Assembly (NCBI RefSeq): GCF_029542085.1
Contig: NZ_CP107036.1
Coordinates: 310,001 to 374,000 of the forward strand
Direction: 5' to 3'
DNA from: Sphingobacterium sp. ML3W
Lineage (GTDB): Bacteria; Bacteroidota; Bacteroidia; Sphingobacteriales; Sphingobacteriaceae
Length of the DNA stretch: 64,000 bases
The position numbers and the translations under genes are program-made. The notes beneath the pieces were generated by a model that worked only from the letters and a program-made list of their open reading frames with translations, did not search any database and was not told the DNA's origin. Shown here piece by piece: positions 9,534 through 19,364 of the stretch; position 1 is the stretch's first letter; each line of letters starts with the position of its first letter.

Positions 9534-9848
9534 TTAAACTACCAGCTTACTTATAATCGCGTTACCAAGTTTACTTTTCATAAATAACGCAATCTGTTGA
9601 AGTAGTTCAGGGCTAACTTCGGGGACTCTTTCCAAGTCTCGAATAAACCATTTTTGAATCACAGGATAATGCTTAAGAACTGGATCAAATTTTACGACTT
9701 CAGCCCTAGATGATTTACCTTCAGGATCGTAATATGACCAAAGTACAATAAAGATTGTATGGGGATCCTCATCCGGATAGGGGGTGTGGAAGCGAACAAT
9801 ATCGCCAACATGTAATTCCTTATTGTCAAATCCTTTTGCCTGTTCCAT
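9534..9848 (-). CDS. Unknown small protein
   Basis: This 104-residue protein opens with GFDNKELHVGDIVRFHTPYP, which reads like a small beta-barrel that sets out a property of a bound partner, followed by a PVIQKWFIRDLERVPE segment. It is soluble, without signal peptide or cysteines. It is the first of three small same-strand genes (9534, 9164, 8820). The function is unknown. Confidence 0.6.
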   Translation of the reverse strand: MEQAKGFDNKELHVGDIVRFHTPYPDEDPHTIFIVLWSYYDPEGKSSRAEVVKFDPVLKHYPVIQKWFIRDLERVPEVSPELLQQIALFMKSKLGNAIISKLVV

Positions 9849-9922
9849 AAAGACCTTGTCTAAAATTGATATTCAAATATACTAAAAATATTAGTTTTAT
9901 AAAATTTTGTTGAAATTTTTTG

Positions 9923-10153
9923 CTAAATATATTGTTGGTTAGGGTTAGAGCGATCTAGCTTTATTTCTATTGGCGGGAAACTTAATGATAAAAAAAGAAT
10001 TTTCTTATCTATTTGATCGGTAGTTGTTTGTGTTTTTAAATGGACAATAAGCAGTTTTTGCAACTGCTTGTCTTTCGTAGAACGTATGACATCTTGTAGC
10101 AAAAGTGTTTGAAATGATAATGTTTGGCGGGAATACTTCTCATTATTCAACAA
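9923..10153 (-). CDS. Doubtful short reading frame
   Basis: A 76-codon frame with no recognisable motif. Its composition (lysine, glutamine and isoleucine rich) is what AT-rich spacer DNA gives by chance. It occupies most of the otherwise empty 9849-10207 gap. I list it only because nothing else is there; it may well not be a gene. Confidence 0.2.
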   Translation of the reverse strand: MLNNEKYSRQTLSFQTLLLQDVIRSTKDKQLQKLLIVHLKTQTTTDQIDKKILFLSLSFPPIEIKLDRSNPNQQYI

Positions 10154-10207
10154 GAATATACAGAAGATTTTTTTGTTGAGTCCCCTTAGACGGAGGAAAT
10201 GATGCTA

Positions 10208-11215
10208 TCAGTCTTTCAGAAATGAAACAAGGGGTGTGATAAATCGGTCGAAAGCTTCAATATGGGGCAGATGTCCAACGTTGTCGAGTTCGACGAGTTT
10301 TGAACCTTTGATTTTTTGTCGTGTTTCCTTTCCTAAATATTGATACAGTCCCATTTTTGCGGCTACTTTAGGATCTTTTACGTTGGCTTTACCGATCGCA
10401 GTTCTATCTCGCGTACCGATGATGAGCAGGGTGGGTGTTTTTATATACTGAAATTCATAAACAACAGGTTGAGTAAAGATCATGTCTGATGTTTTGGCAT
10501 TTACCATGGCAACGATGGAATAATCCTTAGCTTTTGTCCAGCCTGTAAGTAGGTACACCCATTCATCGTATTCCGGCTTCCATTTGTTGTCGTAATAGAA
10601 TCCGCTTTGGTACTTTTTTGCAGATTCATATCCCGTTTTTAATTCCGTTTGAAAATTTTGGTCGATGGAAGTATAAGGTGCGACAAGTTTCCAGTCTTCC
10701 AGCCCAATGGGATTTTCTAAAACAAGTTTTTCCACAGTTTCGGGATACATTAATGTAAATCTCGTTGCAAGCATCCCGCCCATAGAGTGCCCAAGTAAGG
10801 CGACCTTATCAAGTCCCAACTTGTCTAAAAGCAATTTTGTATTTTGCGCTAGCTGCTGAAAAGTAAACTGATAAGCTGTGGGTTTCGAAGATTTACCAAA
10901 TCCAATCTGATCAGGTATTATAACGCGATACCCAGCCGAATTTAGCGCCTGAATGGTTGTTTTCCAGTATGCTCCGTTGAAATTTTTGCCGTGGAGTAGT
11001 AACACGGTGTGACCATTCGGTTGTTGCGAGCTGACATCCATATAGGCCATTTTTATTTCTTCACCCTGACTCTTTAAATTTAAGTAATGTACTTCATAAG
11101 GGTATTGATAATTATTGAGCATAATATCCAGTACAGGGCGATCTGTCTGTGCGTTTGATAACGAATAGACGAGACTGAGCAGTACAAGAGCAAGCTGTTT
11201 TATCAATGATTTCAT
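10208..11215 (-). CDS. Secreted alpha/beta hydrolase
   Basis: This 335-residue protein has a Sec signal peptide ending near SLSNAQ (about residue 23). The alpha/beta-hydrolase core shows an oxyanion motif LLLHGKNFNG, the nucleophile elbow GHSMGG (Ser144), an acid in GTRDRTAIGK and a catalytic His in NVGHLPHIEAFD. It should act in the periplasm as an esterase- or C-C-hydrolase-like enzyme of unknown substrate. It follows the royal-jelly-type gene by 26 bases on the same strand, suggesting a two-gene operon. Confidence 0.85.
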   Translation of the reverse strand: MKSLIKQLALVLLSLVYSLSNAQTDRPVLDIMLNNYQYPYEVHYLNLKSQGEEIKMAYMDVSSQQPNGHTVLLLHGKNFNGAYWKTTIQALNSAGYRVIIPDQIGFGKSSKPTAYQFTFQQLAQNTKLLLDKLGLDKVALLGHSMGGMLATRFTLMYPETVEKLVLENPIGLEDWKLVAPYTSIDQNFQTELKTGYESAKKYQSGFYYDNKWKPEYDEWVYLLTGWTKAKDYSIVAMVNAKTSDMIFTQPVVYEFQYIKTPTLLIIGTRDRTAIGKANVKDPKVAAKMGLYQYLGKETRQKIKGSKLVELDNVGHLPHIEAFDRFITPLVSFLKD

Positions 11216-11241
11216 TTATGTGTTTTTTTAAGTATACATCA

Positions 11242-12351
11242 TCACTTTGGCAACTTTATTTTATAAACCTGATAGGGTAATTCAACTCGGTCTATGCCAT
11301 TGTTCCATTGCGGATCTCTGGATAGTTGTGCGCATGAAAAGTAAAGATAACCATTACCATCTATACCCAAAGAATCTGGCCATAACAATCTGGGGTCCTG
11401 TGTCAATAAATGAATTTGTCCATCTGGACTCAAGTATTTAATACTGTAATCCATTGAGGTCGTCAGATAAATATTACCGTTCCGATCGGCAAGTAAGCCA
11501 TGTGTGACGCCTACATTTCCCATGTCTTCTACTTTGCCTTGCAGGGCTGATTGGGATAGTGTATCATCAGCAAGGTACTTTGTAGCAATGCGGTATAAGT
11601 TCTTTTTATTAATTGGTTTAAAATAGAAATAATTAAAGTCATGACTTAGCGCTATCCCGTTAACGTGAGAGAGAAAGGGGTTACCGTCCTTATAGCGCAT
11701 GTCTATGCCGGAATAGGAAATGACAACTTGCGGATCAGCTAATGTGAAGGAGCTTTTTTCCAGTACTTTTCTACTATTTCCTGATTGAAGATCAAGAACA
11801 ATTATTGCGGCCTGACCAGGATCGGAAAGATAAGCTAGATTTTTTTCGAGGTCAATGCGTACATCGTTCAAACCTGATTTCGCTTTGTCAAGATCTTCAA
11901 ATGTATAGATACGTGCTATTTGATTAATTTTTGTATCGATTTTAAGGAGTTTGAATTGTCCGGTAGGAGATGCACCATCTGGGCCGAAAATAGACCCAGA
12001 GGTTGATGGTTTAGAGTCTAATACCCATAAGTTGTCCTGTGCATCCACAAAGATGTCCTGAACGTTTACAAAATGTGAGCGCTCGTCTCCTTGACTATTC
12101 CAAGCTTCATTAGGATAGGGGGTGCTTTTACCATCAATGATTTCAGTAAGGGCGTACCGGTAATCTTTGTTTTGTTTAGGAAATGATACGAATAATCTAT
12201 TTGTCGAAGTTGCGCTGACGCCTATGGGACGGTGGGCCCCAAAAGATGCCGCGACTTCTAGTTTCGGATCTAGAGCGAGTTTTTCTTGTGCTTGCATTGT
12301 AGAGCATAATAGATGAGCGAATAGGAAATAAAATAAAAGTCTTTTGAACAT
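11242..12351 (-). CDS. Major royal jelly / yellow-family secreted protein
   Basis: This 369-residue protein has a Sec signal ending at STMQAQ (about residue 22). The body is a six-bladed-propeller type with MRJP/yellow-family landmarks: RPIGVSATSTNRLFVSFP near the start, VQDIFVDAQDNLWVLDS at about residues 96-112, LNDVRIDLEKNLAYLSD, GIALSHDFNYFYFKP and VTHGLLADRNGNIYLT. Bacterial members are often annotated as L-dopachrome tautomerase-related; the actual reaction is not established. It is the promoter-proximal gene of a pair with the hydrolase at 10208. Confidence 0.8.
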   Translation of the reverse strand: MFKRLLFYFLFAHLLCSTMQAQEKLALDPKLEVAASFGAHRPIGVSATSTNRLFVSFPKQNKDYRYALTEIIDGKSTPYPNEAWNSQGDERSHFVNVQDIFVDAQDNLWVLDSKPSTSGSIFGPDGASPTGQFKLLKIDTKINQIARIYTFEDLDKAKSGLNDVRIDLEKNLAYLSDPGQAAIIVLDLQSGNSRKVLEKSSFTLADPQVVISYSGIDMRYKDGNPFLSHVNGIALSHDFNYFYFKPINKKNLYRIATKYLADDTLSQSALQGKVEDMGNVGVTHGLLADRNGNIYLTTSMDYSIKYLSPDGQIHLLTQDPRLLWPDSLGIDGNGYLYFSCAQLSRDPQWNNGIDRVELPYQVYKIKLPK

Positions 12352-12493
12352 ATTTGGTATTTATTTGAGATCTGATGACGGTGCTGAATGAATTGTGAAA
12401 ACCAGTATTCTATTTTATAACTTCTTTTTTACTGTTATTGTTTTATAAGATATTATTATATAAGGGGAGGATAGTCCCGTTAGTTCAGATAGA

Positions 12494-12802
12494 ATGGATC
12501 AGATTTTTCATCCTGATCAGGCGTTAACAGTTGGGTATTGGAAAGACGAGGGTATCGGTTCGCCGCGAGGGATAAGGAAAGGCGCGAATTCTATTGCGGG
12601 GATAGCTATTGGTGAAAATGGTATTGCTACGTTGGGATCCTCTGCTAGTTACGGTCTCTTGGTAAAAGAAATACTTGATTTTTTTAATACGGGGAGAAGG
12701 CCGGTGCAAGCGGCGGCATTAGAGATATTCCGCTTTATGGCGGCTGTACAATGTAGTAAGAAGTCAAATCAGTACGAATCCTCAATGATATATAGTTTTT
12801 AA
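12494..12802 (+). pseudogene. C-terminal remnant of a Gfo/Idh/MocA-type oxidoreductase
   Basis: The 102-codon frame lacks any Rossmann domain but its second half reads like the C-terminus of Bacteroidota Gfo/Idh/MocA proteins: GENGIATLGS, SYGLLVKEILDFFNTGRRPV, then LEIFRFMAAVQCSKKSN, which parallels the usual EEtlEiyaFMeAAdeSKr ending. Some 300 upstream residues are absent, and the 142 bases before it hold no related frame. It is followed at once by a strong terminator, as the intact gene would be. I read it as the residue of a deletion. Confidence 0.65.
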
Positions 12803-12803
12803 C

Positions 12804-12836
12804 ATGCCCCGCTATTTTCTACAGCGGGGCATATTT
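12804..12836. terminator. Bidirectional terminator hairpin
   Basis: A perfect 10-bp stem, ATGCCCCGCT with AGCGGGGCAT, and a 9-base loop, followed by ATTTTC on the plus strand. It lies between the plus-strand Gfo/Idh remnant and the stop of the minus-strand gene at 12840 and can serve both. Confidence 0.8.
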
Positions 12837-12839
12837 TCA

Positions 12840-13985
12840 TTATTTGGTTAATTTGACGCCAAATACGGATTCAAGTTTTTCCTCCATCGGTCCACCGCCA
12901 TTTTCGTCGGATCCTACGCTACTAAACACAATTTTTCCGTCCGGATCAATTAGATATGCGGTAGGAATTCCGCTGACAAAAAAAGCCGATTTTGATAAAT
13001 TTGTTTTGTCGTGTAGTTGTGGCCATGGATTATTTTCTTCTTTTACCGCTTTCTTCCAGTCGTCAAGCTTTGCGTCAATGGAGATATTGATAATTTCGAA
13101 GTTCTGACCCTTTAGCTGTTGATAAACCGATCTGAGCCTAGGAAATGAGATTCGACATGGACCGCACCAAGAAGCCCAAAAGTCAATCAATACATATTTT
13201 CCTTTGAGCTTATTGAACGAAAAATCATTTCCGGTGGTATCGGGAAGAACGAAGTTCGCTACAGTAGATCCTATACTGGATCTTTTTTTACTATTGATTT
13301 TTTCCTCTACCTGTTTGGCTGCTTTAGTTTCTTTGATCGGAGGAGATAATTTGGAAAAATAGCTTTCTAATTGTGGGAGAGAGAGACTGCTGACCACTCC
13401 TAACAGCATAAAGGGCGCATCGGATCCATTAGGATCAAAATATTTTGTAAATAGCGAGTCATTTAATTGTGTTTGACGCTTATAATAATAGTCAATTGCA
13501 TTATCATAATTGGTAGCTCCTTCTTTCAGTGCATCTTCACCAAATTTAGCTGTTATTTCTTCTCCGATCTTATCAGTAGCGGATTTTTTAGCTTTGGAAT
13601 AATTAAAATATGCAACTGAACGAGCGGGGCCATTTATTTGAGCTGAAAAGAGATCTTTGCCAAGTTCAAAATCAAGATTCAATGTTCCTGATTTTTCGAT
13701 AAACAATGGAAATGGGGAATAACCACCTTTTGTTTTGATGTCATATTGAAGGTAAATATATCTTATGTCAGGAAAATCGGATTTAATAAGCATTTGATAC
13801 TCGCCATTTGAACTGATTTCTGCAGAATCTTGAGACTGATGGCTGTATACATATATTTTATTCAATCCTTTTGTGTCGCCAGTCACTTTTCCTTTTATTT
13901 TCAGATCGATCTGAGCAAATAGGGTATTAAATGAGAAGAAAAATAGTGCCACAAGGACTGTTATTATTATATTTTTAGATTTCAT
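12840..13985 (-). CDS. TlpA-like thiol:disulfide protein with N-terminal DUF4369-type domain (locus 2)
   Basis: This 381-residue exported protein has a signal peptide ending near TLFAQ (residue 25). Residues about 26-200 are a beta-rich DUF4369-like region, and about 240-375 a thioredoxin fold with DFWASWCGPCRISFP (Cys274 and Cys277), the cis-proline SGIPTAYLI and a DPDGKIV turn. It should act as a periplasmic thiol-disulfide reductase. It lies 38 bases after susD, so it is the last gene of locus 2. Locus 3 also has thioredoxin-fold genes in this position. The substrate protein is unknown. Confidence 0.88.
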   Translation of the reverse strand: MKSKNIIITVLVALFFFSFNTLFAQIDLKIKGKVTGDTKGLNKIYVYSHQSQDSAEISSNGEYQMLIKSDFPDIRYIYLQYDIKTKGGYSPFPLFIEKSGTLNLDFELGKDLFSAQINGPARSVAYFNYSKAKKSATDKIGEEITAKFGEDALKEGATNYDNAIDYYYKRQTQLNDSLFTKYFDPNGSDAPFMLLGVVSSLSLPQLESYFSKLSPPIKETKAAKQVEEKINSKKRSSIGSTVANFVLPDTTGNDFSFNKLKGKYVLIDFWASWCGPCRISFPRLRSVYQQLKGQNFEIINISIDAKLDDWKKAVKEENNPWPQLHDKTNLSKSAFFVSGIPTAYLIDPDGKIVFSSVGSDENGGGPMEEKLESVFGVKLTK

Positions 13986-14023
13986 GATAAAGTTTAAATT
14001 TTAATGTACGATTGATAGACCTA

Positions 14024-15574
14024 TTAATTTAATCCAGCAGGTAGATATGGATCGCTATTGGGCTGTAAATTCCAGCTTGGATTGGCAAGTATGGTCGGAT
14101 TATTGATCTGTAATGTAAAAAATTTACTGATGATATCCGCTTTGTAGGATTTGTTACCTATGGTATGGATGACCTGCGTTTTCGACCAAGGTTTTCCTTT
14201 ATCTAGTGCCAATCTCTTGATGTCGAATGTCCGTTGATAGGTGCCAAGCTGCATTTCCCGTCTACGTTCTTTCAGAATTTCCTCTAGTAATTGATCCTGA
14301 CTAAAAGCCCCGCCATTTGGAAGATCTGTATTTGCGCCTGAATAGCGATATTTGCGCAGGATATTAAGATCGATTAACGCTTGTCCCAATTGGCTTAACC
14401 TTGCATTTGCTTCCGCTTTTATCAATAGCAGCTCGGGATAAGTCATTCCCTGTGAAGCGATCATTTTGTTGTCTCTATAATACTTAAGGCGTACACCATC
14501 ATCATGTTTCACACCGCCTTCAACCACTGAATAGCCCAGCGTTTTGAGCATAAATAGCTTGTATCTCCGATCTGCATTTTTATCAAATAGCTTGATAAAT
14601 TCTTCCGAAGGATAGGGAGAATAGCTGTAGGGGGTAGGGCGATAAAATAGTTGTTCCCTATTGTAAGTCTGTTTCAGTAAATTATCTTCGCCTAGTAACT
14701 CAAGACCAACTTCGGCATCGGTACCAGCTGGTGGAGATGCATTTGGATCTTGTCTATAACTGAATTTATTTAGGTTATAGATAAGATTGTCAGTATTACC
14801 TTTGGCTGCAATGGCTTGCGCCCATGCATCATTTGCATATTTGGACATTTTGGTCCAATCTCTTTTGAACATGTATAGCTGTGCTAACAAGGCATTAACT
14901 GCTGGCTTACTTGCACGGGTTGGGTTTCCAACGGTATTTGGAGCGCCGGTCAATGCATCGAGCAAATCTTTTTCTGCCAGATTTATAATTTCATTTGTGC
15001 TGGCGAGATCGGGATTGGGAATATTAGGTGAACCTGTTGTCCGGTAAGGAAGCACTTTTTGATCATTTTTACCTTCTGGATCGTACATTGGACCATACCC
15101 AAGTCCTCCGACAAGATAGGACCAGGCTCTTCCAGCTTTTGCCTGTGCAACAATTATTTTACCCAGATCTGAATTTTCCCCCTTAAGATTTGAAACTTCA
15201 TCAATGGCAATATTGAATATGCCCGCAGCACGATAGATAGCCCACTCCCATGTGTATTGGGGATCTATCGGATTCGTATAGGGGTAATAAAATTTAAATG
15301 CAGCCCAACGATCTACATTCGGGTGCGTACTTTTGTATAGATATATAGCCTGATTTTCACTGATCGTTAGGTTGTCACCCATAAAAGCATAGAAGCAACC
15401 TCTGTTGTTGTCTGCATAAAATGAGCTAATGGTATTTGTATTATTCAATAGATTCTCCAGATCTTCGACTTTTGAAGGAATCAACTGTCCAATAGGTTTA
15501 ACATCCAGGTATTTGTTGCAGGAGAAGGTCGATATGGAGACCAGGCCCAGAGCAAGGTATATTATTTTTTTCAT
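14024..15574 (-). CDS. SusD/RagB-family nutrient-binding lipoprotein (locus 2)
   Basis: This 516-residue SusD-type protein has a lipoprotein signal with Cys19 (STFSCNKYLDVKP), the usual N-terminal helix-rich region, AGRAWSYLVGGLGYGPMYD at about 150-170, and the C-terminal KERRREMQLGTYQRTFDIKR segment (about 435-455) typical of the family. It should bind the substrate at the surface and hand it to the SusC encoded 17 bases upstream. Similar to the SusD of locus 3 in lipobox context (SCNKYLD) and overall plan. Confidence 0.92.
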   Translation of the reverse strand: MKKIIYLALGLVSISTFSCNKYLDVKPIGQLIPSKVEDLENLLNNTNTISSFYADNNRGCFYAFMGDNLTISENQAIYLYKSTHPNVDRWAAFKFYYPYTNPIDPQYTWEWAIYRAAGIFNIAIDEVSNLKGENSDLGKIIVAQAKAGRAWSYLVGGLGYGPMYDPEGKNDQKVLPYRTTGSPNIPNPDLASTNEIINLAEKDLLDALTGAPNTVGNPTRASKPAVNALLAQLYMFKRDWTKMSKYANDAWAQAIAAKGNTDNLIYNLNKFSYRQDPNASPPAGTDAEVGLELLGEDNLLKQTYNREQLFYRPTPYSYSPYPSEEFIKLFDKNADRRYKLFMLKTLGYSVVEGGVKHDDGVRLKYYRDNKMIASQGMTYPELLLIKAEANARLSQLGQALIDLNILRKYRYSGANTDLPNGGAFSQDQLLEEILKERRREMQLGTYQRTFDIKRLALDKGKPWSKTQVIHTIGNKSYKADIISKFFTLQINNPTILANPSWNLQPNSDPYLPAGLN

Positions 15575-15591
15575 TTCAATTAATTTTTAGG

Positions 15592-18500
15592 TTAGAGTCC
15601 GAATCGTAAACCAATAAATATCTCGCGTGGTAAAGGCAGTGAGGTAAATCCTTGATCTGTTCCTGCCCCAGTACCACCACTTACATTGAATTCTGTAGTT
15701 TCGGGGTCTATGTCCACACCTTTGGCCGTAATACGAAATAGGTTTCTGCCCTGGACAAATATTCTTGCGTTGGTAAGACCAATTCTTTTGCTCAGTTTCT
15801 CGAGATTATAGGAAAGTGTGATGTCCCTTAATTTGGCATAACTGGCATTACCTACATTGACATCCGCAAAAGGGAAGGAGAACATATCCATATTCCATTC
15901 TTCCAAAACGGGATATATTGTATTCTTTTCGTCTCCCGGTTTCCGCCATCTTTCGGCTACATGTCGGTTTTGATAGTTGGATCCACTAAACGTATCCTTC
16001 CTATATTTATGGCCTAGCTTTGCTATAAACATAAAAGATAGGTCCCAATTTTGATAGCTGAAGCGATTTGTTAAAGCAAGATCCCATTTTGGTCTAAAGG
16101 TCCCCTGATAGACCAAGTCGGTAACTTCAGCATTGCTTGCCAATACAACCTGATTGTCTCTGGTATAAACTTGCGTTTGACCGAGTTCATTAAGACCTGC
16201 AAAACGATAGCCCCACAAACCGTCTGAAGGATATCCAGCAACCATGATTCCTCCTGGAGTAGTATAACTACCTGTGTACGGGCGGCTTACATTGTAGTGT
16301 TTTACTTTGTTTGCGTTAAAGGAGATATTGGGCAAAATATCCCAGCTAAATTTACTATTTTTGATAGCGTGGACGTTGAGCCCAAGCTCAAATCCATGAT
16401 TGGTCATTTTCCCTACATTTTTTGTTAGGGAGCTAAAACCTAGAGTCGGATCTGCGGCGTCGGCAGCTAAGAGGTCAGAACTGTTCTTGTTGTAATAATC
16501 AAAGCTACCTTCTATCGTATTGTTGAATAAACCGAAGTCTATTCCCGCATTGGCAATATTCGTTTTTTCCCAGCGCAATTGCTTATTGGGAGGCGAGGAG
16601 ATTCCATAGGAAACTCCACCTGTTGTAGGACTGTAGCTGCCCACGCTCAAAATCAAAAACGGACCATTTCTCAGGGAAATATTTCCATTGATACCATAGG
16701 AACCTCTGATATTAAGTTTACTGAAAACAGCTTTATCCCACCATTTCTCGTTACTTAATTTATAAGTTCCTCCAAGCGACCACATCGGTTTGTAGCGGTA
16801 CTTTTTATCTGTACCAAAGAAATTGGTAAGATCTAGTCGGATACTTCCGCTTAGGATAAATCTATTGTCATATTCGTATGATCCATTGGCATACCAGGAT
16901 ACAAAGCGATTATCTCCATAAGTTAGTGAACCATCGGTCAGCGATACGCCACCATTCGGAAATAGCATATCTGCGTTGTAAATTCCAGCAGTAAAATCTT
17001 TGATGTTGACAGGGATAAATGAGCCTGCATTTTCATTATAGCCAGCTCGGGTAGCCAATCTATTGTTGTCAGAGGTGATTTTTCTGATTTCGTTTCCGAT
17101 TAAGGCGTGCAACAGATGTTTGTTATCGGAGAAGTTTTTGCTATAATTGAGCTGTGTACGAAGCGTCCAGGTTTCATTGATATTTTTGAATTCGTCCAAG
17201 ATGCTTCCATCGGGAATATAATGATTAGCGGGATTTGATTTGGAGGTACCATCGTTATAGGCGATACGAGCGTTATAGGAGTCTGCCCGTTGGATATTTT
17301 TGACATTTGCCGTTCCTTTGACCCAATTACCTCCGACTTCTGCTGTAAGTCCTTCTACGATATTGGCTCTTAGAAACCCGCTCATCCTAAAATTATAGAT
17401 ATTGCTGTAACTGGGCATTTTTCCCATGTCTTCTAAAGGAACATAATCCCAGGACTTCATGCCGGGGGTGTTTTTGTAGGTATTTACCTTATATTGACTG
17501 ATACCCCATATTGCTGCCGGATTGCCATTGTCGTCCAATAGATTGGTATACGGCATAATCATTGATCCTCCTGAAAAACCAGCTAAAGATTGATAATTGT
17601 CACCTGCCAATTCTGGACCGTAAATGGTAGAATATGTAAATGAAGTGCTATTCCCTTTATTATACGTGAAATTGGCAGCAGCTCCAGCGGTTAAGAATGG
17701 AAAAAGCTGCCATTCGTTTTTAAAATCGGTGATTAATCGTTTTGAATCATTGTTAATGAGATTGTCCTTGGTCTGTTGATAGTTGACGGAAAAATTATAA
17801 CTGCTTTTAGGCGATCCGCCAGCGATATTAATGTTATGCTGATGGGTTACTTTATTTCTGAAAAACAGATCCTGGATTTGATCTAAAGCATTGATACCGC
17901 GAAGTCCATTGATCTCAGCCATTGCATCTTGATGGCTAATCTTCCCTTCACGCTCTTGCATCAACAGATAGGTCACCCGGCTCATGTTATATGGATCCAT
18001 CGTTGAGGGACCATTTGGATTTAGGTTGAAAAGGTCTATCTCTGCGTCAATATAGTCCGATGTTGTCGCTTTATTCAGATACTTTAGCTGTGGTTTCTGA
18101 ATAATATTTACAAAACCTGAATAGCTTATTTTAGGTTCACTATTTTGTCCAGACTTTGTAGTAACAACAATGACCCCATTGGCTGCTCTAGAACCATAGA
18201 TTGATGCGGCCACGCCATCTTTTAACACCGTTATGCTCGCTATATTCATTGGATTGATATCATCTATTGTTGTTTCGACGGGATAACCGTCAATTACAAT
18301 CAAAGGTGTTTTTTGTGCATTAAAGGTCGAGACTCCTCTAATTTCTATTTTTCCCGCCTTATCAATTGTTAAACCTGTTGTTTGGCCTTCAAGAGCACTT
18401 TTGAGATCTGTCGCTAGTTTTCTTTCCAGTTTTTCACCACTCACATAACTGAAAGATCCAGTGACGCGATCTTTGGGGAGTTTCTGATATCCAGTATTGA

Positions 18501-19221
18501 CTTCCACTGTAGCCTCATTTAATGTCCCCGTTTTTAATGCCAATGTGATGACTCCGAGATTGTTTGTAACTGGGATAGTGATGCTTTCATACCCTATATA
18601 GGATATGATGATATTTGTTCCTACGGAAGAATTATCTAAAGTGAATTCTCCATTACTATTAGTGATGGTACCTTTTTTTCTTCCTTGTATCATTACGTTG
18701 GCGCCGACAAGTACATTGCCATTTTCGTCAACAACTTTTCCTCTTATTTTGGACTGGTTTTTAAGATTAAGTAGTAGTATTGTTTCTTTTAATTGAATAC
18801 CACCAATTTCAGACTGACGCTGTTTAACCATGATCATATCTTTCTCCAGTTCGAAAAAAATAGGCGTATTCTTTTCAAGGGTTTTTAATGCCTCTTGTAA
18901 AGGGAGATTGTTAAATGAGACAGAGGTACAGGTCAATGGATCAATATTTGGTGCTGCCCATAAATAATGGTAACCCGTCTGAATGTTAATTTCTTGCAGT
19001 ATCTTTCGGAGACTAACATTTTTTTTATTGATATTGACTCTTTGTGCCATGGTATTGGCCTGGACCCCCATCATCCCTAAAAGTAGTAGTGATGATAAAG
19101 AGATTTTCATAAGCGCATTGGTAAATATACGCGATACAGATTTTTCACCTGTACTTTGTTCATCTGTCGGGACTACACAAAAGAAGTCTCCAACATCTTT
19201 TTTGGTAAAAAAATGATACAT
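15592..19221 (-). CDS. SusC/RagA-family TonB-linked channel with STN signalling domain (locus 2)
   Basis: This 1209-residue receptor starts with a hydrophilic leader of about 37 residues before the signal helix (MKISLSSLLLLGMM). An STN domain follows (VNINKKNVSLRKILQEINIQ, about 63-140), then a carboxypeptidase-like beta-sandwich (IRGKVVDENGNVLVGANVMI, about 158-240), a plug (LIVIDGYPVETTIDDINP, VLKDGVAASIYGSRAANG) and a barrel. The STN domain is the part that contacts a FecR protein when substrate is bound, so this channel should both import and signal. It is the third gene of locus 2. The internal Met38 is an alternative start. Confidence 0.93.
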   Translation of the reverse strand: MYHFFTKKDVGDFFCVVPTDEQSTGEKSVSRIFTNALMKISLSSLLLLGMMGVQANTMAQRVNINKKNVSLRKILQEINIQTGYHYLWAAPNIDPLTCTSVSFNNLPLQEALKTLEKNTPIFFELEKDMIMVKQRQSEIGGIQLKETILLLNLKNQSKIRGKVVDENGNVLVGANVMIQGRKKGTITNSNGEFTLDNSSVGTNIIISYIGYESITIPVTNNLGVITLALKTGTLNEATVEVNTGYQKLPKDRVTGSFSYVSGEKLERKLATDLKSALEGQTTGLTIDKAGKIEIRGVSTFNAQKTPLIVIDGYPVETTIDDINPMNIASITVLKDGVAASIYGSRAANGVIVVTTKSGQNSEPKISYSGFVNIIQKPQLKYLNKATTSDYIDAEIDLFNLNPNGPSTMDPYNMSRVTYLLMQEREGKISHQDAMAEINGLRGINALDQIQDLFFRNKVTHQHNINIAGGSPKSSYNFSVNYQQTKDNLINNDSKRLITDFKNEWQLFPFLTAGAAANFTYNKGNSTSFTYSTIYGPELAGDNYQSLAGFSGGSMIMPYTNLLDDNGNPAAIWGISQYKVNTYKNTPGMKSWDYVPLEDMGKMPSYSNIYNFRMSGFLRANIVEGLTAEVGGNWVKGTANVKNIQRADSYNARIAYNDGTSKSNPANHYIPDGSILDEFKNINETWTLRTQLNYSKNFSDNKHLLHALIGNEIRKITSDNNRLATRAGYNENAGSFIPVNIKDFTAGIYNADMLFPNGGVSLTDGSLTYGDNRFVSWYANGSYEYDNRFILSGSIRLDLTNFFGTDKKYRYKPMWSLGGTYKLSNEKWWDKAVFSKLNIRGSYGINGNISLRNGPFLILSVGSYSPTTGGVSYGISSPPNKQLRWEKTNIANAGIDFGLFNNTIEGSFDYYNKNSSDLLAADAADPTLGFSSLTKNVGKMTNHGFELGLNVHAIKNSKFSWDILPNISFNANKVKHYNVSRPYTGSYTTPGGIMVAGYPSDGLWGYRFAGLNELGQTQVYTRDNQVVLASNAEVTDLVYQGTFRPKWDLALTNRFSYQNWDLSFMFIAKLGHKYRKDTFSGSNYQNRHVAERWRKPGDEKNTIYPVLEEWNMDMFSFPFADVNVGNASYAKLRDITLSYNLEKLSKRIGLTNARIFVQGRNLFRITAKGVDIDPETTEFNVSGGTGAGTDQGFTSLPLPREIFIGLRFGL

Positions 19222-19273
19222 TTGTTACGGTTAATTGATTTTAAATAATGGTAGTTTACGATCCTTTAACTTT

Positions 19274-19303
19274 ATTAAGGGGACGTTGGCGCGTCTCCTT
19301 AAT
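19274..19303. promoter_or_regulatory. Hairpin between fecR and susC of locus 2
   Basis: The arms ATTAAGGGGACG and CGTCTCCTTAAT pair over 12 positions around a 6-base loop, with one G-T pair on the plus strand that becomes a mismatch in the minus-strand RNA. It sits in the 143-base fecR-susC gap. Its position suggests attenuation or an mRNA-stability role. A hairpin in the same place exists in locus 3. Confidence 0.5.
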
Positions 19304-19364
19304 CGATCTGACATAAATTTGCGGGTGTGTTCTCCTTTCTTTTAGTGATATTAGATTAATAATA

